Part shown: positions 61,866-64,000 of the stretch, in pieces | Layout: each line of letters starts with the position of its first letter | How positions within the stretch are numbered: the stretch's first letter is position 1 | Origin: [Phialemoniopsis] sp. UDSM-2020 | Lineage: Eukaryota; Ascomycota; Sordariomycetes; Thyridiales; Thyridiaceae | DNA: 64,000 nt | NCBI GenBank assembly: GCA_018873225.1 | Contig: JAEILZ010000001.1 | Span: 5,084,001 to 5,148,000 of the forward strand | Reading direction: 5' to 3' | Position numbers and translations under genes: made by a program | Notes under the pieces: generated by a model | Told to the model about the DNA's origin: nothing | Seen by the model: only the letters and a program-made list of their open reading frames with translations | The model's database searches: none

Positions 61866-62831
61866 GGTACGCGTGAGGTCGTGATTTATAAAAAATGCTC
61901 GAGCAAGCTGCGGCCTCTGTGAACGTTGCCTGAGGAAATTTATTCGTCAATGCCTTGCATGAGGCGCAGCACACACAACCTTGTCGATCCAGAACGAACC
62001 AGCTGGCCAAGCGAAGCGGGGTCAAAAGCGACGGATTGCAGGGGTAATCGGAAGCAACGCTGAAGGCGAGCGGAGACGAAGTCGGAGCGTAGCCTGAAGC
62101 TTGCTTCTTCTTTAATCCAGGTCGAGGCGAAGCAAAAAAGTCCTTCTGATTGGCTGAATCCCTAACCAGAAGGTGCAACTAAGTAGCCAGTCAAAATGTA
62201 AAGTTATCTCTAGAGGGCGCAACTGGCCGAAGGCTAGAAAGAGGCGGGCCGCAGGCCTTAGCACCGCGCATGCCAGCGCTGCAGGCGGGGGCGCAGGGGG
62301 CTTGCCCCCGCAAATACTCTAAGAGATGCCCTGGAAATCAAATAAGCCGAGATAGACAAGTTGAATAATATAGAGATAGAAGCATAAAATCAATTCAAAG
62401 AAACTAGAGTGCAAATATAACCATGATGAAATTCTGAAATATATGATTCTTAAAATAATTCTTTTTTTAAAAAAAAAAAAAATACCCCTGGAAAAAGTAC
62501 CCCTCCAGAATCGACCTAAAAGAGCCCCAAAAGGGGCCCTGAAAGGGGCCTTAAAAGCCCTGAAGGGGCTCCTTTTTGCCAGCGTTGCTGCTAACGGCGG
62601 ACTTGTCCATCTCCGTAGCGCGATCTGGGGAAGGCCCAAGTTCCCACGACACGGACTTGGAAAAGTCCGCTGCGGGGGCGCACCTCCCCCGATCCCGGCA
62701 TGGAATCGATTAACTTGCTTGATTATAATGACGATAATTACTTGATCTCTTCTTTTGAATCTGGAGTATTGGGCAAAGAACCTCAGAAGACTATCAAGGA
62801 TCAAGGATCTCCCACTCTGTCAGCCGCCACA
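61866..62831. other. Divergent intergenic region containing the hairpin cluster
   Basis: 966 bases between the NACHT and dehydrogenase start codons. The 61866-62284 part is GC-balanced with no gene. The rest is the inverted-repeat cluster described separately plus the dehydrogenase leader. The minus-strand frame 62319-62804 is low-complexity and not considered a gene. Confidence 0.5.
62285..62700. repeat. Cluster of short inverted repeats around an A-tract, possible mobile-element remnant
   Basis: Four paired arms were found by eye. GCGGGGGC (62285-62292) pairs with GCCCCCGC (62304-62311). GAGCCCC (62522-62528) pairs with GGGGCTC (62565-62571) and encloses repeated AAAGGGGCC units. GCGGACTT (62597-62604) pairs with AAGTCCGC (62663-62670). 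CGGGGG and CCCCCG flank about 62672-62690. Between the first and second pairs lies an AT-rich stretch with a run of about fourteen A (62469-62482). The sharp alternation of GC-rich palindromes and AT-rich filler differs from all other spacers here and ends just before the dehydrogenase leader. No transposase is recognisable. Confidence 0.5.
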
Positions 62832-64000
62832 ATGTCGCCCTCCGCACAACCCTCGTCAAAGACATACAAAATCGCCTCCATCCCCGCCGACGGCATCGGC
62901 CCGGAGGTCATCGACGCCGCCATCACCGTTCTCAAGACCCTGACCAAGACACTCAAGACTTTCGATCTCGACTTCACACACTACGACTGGAGCTCAGACA
63001 CGTACAAGAAGACCGGGAAGTACATTCCCGACGGAGGACTCGATCAGCTCAAGAAGCATGACGCCATTCTCTTTGGCGCCGTAGGTGCCCCAGGTAAACC
63101 TCCCCTCATACCCGTCCTAGCGCCCAAATGACTGAACTTAGTCTTCCGAAGATGTCCCCGACCATATCTCCCTCTGGGGCCTACGCCTCGCAATCTGCCA
63201 GCCCCTCCAGCAATACGCCAACGTCCGCCCGACAAAAGTCTTCCGCGGCACGCAGTCACCCTTGCGCAGCTGCGCTCCGGGCGACCTAGACTGGGTTATC
63301 GTGCGCGAGAACAGCGAGGGCGAGTACGCCGGGCAGGGCGGGCGCTCGCACGTGGGCCACGCTTGGGAGACGGCGACCGAGGTATCCATCTTCACGCGGC
63401 ACGGCGTCGAGCGCATCATGCGCTTCGCCTTCGAGGTCGCGCAGAAGAGGCCGCGCAAGCTGCTCACCGTCGTGACCAAGAGCAACGCGCAGCGTAACGG
63501 CATGGTGCTCTGGGACGAGGTCGCCAAGGAGGTCGCGGCCGAGTTCCCGGATGTCACGGTGGATAAGATGCTCGTTGACGCTATGACGTGCCGAATGGTG
63601 CTTAAGCCGCAGTCGCTTGACACAATCGTTGCTACGAACCTTGTAAGTCAAAAGGTTTTGTCAAATAGACATTACTACAGAGATACTAACAACTTGGGGT
63701 AGCACGCCGACATCCTGTCGGACCTAGCGGCCGCGCTCGCGGGATCCATCGGCATCGCACCGACGTCCAACCTGGACCCGACGCGAGAGAACCCGGGCAT
63801 GTTCGAGCCTATTCATGGTTCGGCGTTCGATATCACCGGCAAGGGCATCGCGAATCCGGTGGCCACCTTCTGGACCAGCGCCGAGATGTTGACGTGGCTT
63901 GGGGAGGAGGAGGCGAGCAAGAAACTGCTAGATGCCGTCGAGCGCGTGTGCGAAAAGGGTATCGTAACGACGGATCTTGGTGGCACTGCCAACACTGCCG
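62832..64000 (+). CDS. Tartrate/D-malate-type beta-decarboxylating dehydrogenase, 3' end outside window
   Basis: Exons 62832-63093, 63152-63642 and 63703 to beyond 64000, with introns of 58 (GTAAAC...GAAG) and 60 bases (branch ACTAAC), give 350 residues so far, about ten short of family length. The chosen start (CCGCCACAATG) yields MSPSAQPSSKTYKIASIPADGIGPEV. An ATG at 62700 is open but adds a poorly conserved extension. Family marks: IPADGIGPEV near the N-terminus, VPDHISLWGLRL, the substrate-binding RENSEGEYAG, VTKSNAQRNGM with the catalytic Lys region, VDAMTCRMV, and the NAD-binding GMFEPIHGSAFDITGKGIANP. The VPDHISLWG block favours tartrate/D-malate dehydrogenase over isopropylmalate dehydrogenase. 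Expected reaction: NAD-dependent oxidation with or without decarboxylation of tartrate or D-malate. Using the AAG acceptor is needed to keep phase. No lesion seen in the visible part. Confidence 0.9.

Noticed and set aside
62319..62804. 161-codon minus-strand frame across the hairpin cluster
   Set aside because: Low-complexity translation of palindromes and A/T runs; no family resemblance.

Overview
The window is nuclear DNA of a filamentous ascomycete (Pezizomycotina, most likely a Sordariomycete; genus not determinable from the sequence alone). Evidence: short 47-115 nt GT-AG introns with CTRAY-type branch points, GC-rich codons, and typical fungal families (HET, NACHT/STAND, Zn2Cys6 regulators, CBM1, CE15, GH16, OPT). 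Genes are spaced by 0.3-2 kb, with a gene-poor block at about 13.4-18.3 kb. Exon structures were built by hand from splice signals and reading phase.

Layout. 2-5 kb: two secreted carbohydrate-active genes, a CBM1-CE15 glucuronoyl esterase and a GH16 glucanase. 7-12 kb: a HET-domain gene and a DHA1-type MFS exporter. 13 kb: a three-exon, 27-residue metallothionein. 18-22 kb: an OPT oligopeptide transporter with one in-frame TGA and a methyltransferase with two frameshifts. 23-30 kb: phosphonoacetate hydrolase, a Zn2Cys6 regulator and a phosphate/glycerophosphodiester-type permease, a plausible phosphonate-use cluster. 30-34 kb: a secreted SnoaL-like protein, a small secreted cysteine protein and a CE1 esterase. 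34-37 kb: a frameshifted SRPK-like kinase and a disrupted transaldolase. 38-48 kb: an atypical SDR, an unknown polytopic membrane protein, a second Zn2Cys6 regulator and a full-size ABCB transporter. 48.7-53.6 kb: a 1644-residue subtilase joined to an adhesin-like module with a Ser/Thr stalk and GPI-type tail. 55-59 kb: a Dal5-type permease divergent from an alpha/beta hydrolase with a degenerate triad and a TAG. 58.8-61.9 kb: a NACHT (NLR-like) gene. 62.3-62.7 kb: a dense cluster of inverted repeats. 62.8 kb to the end: a tartrate/malate-type beta-decarboxylating dehydrogenase cut by the window edge.

How it fits together. This looks like an accessory region of a plant-associated or saprotrophic fungus: secreted wall-active enzymes, small secreted proteins, nutrient transporters and two innate-immunity/allorecognition genes. 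Five genes carry reading-frame lesions. In the alpha/beta hydrolase the catalytic residues have also changed, which argues for real decay there. For the others, consensus error cannot be excluded without read data.
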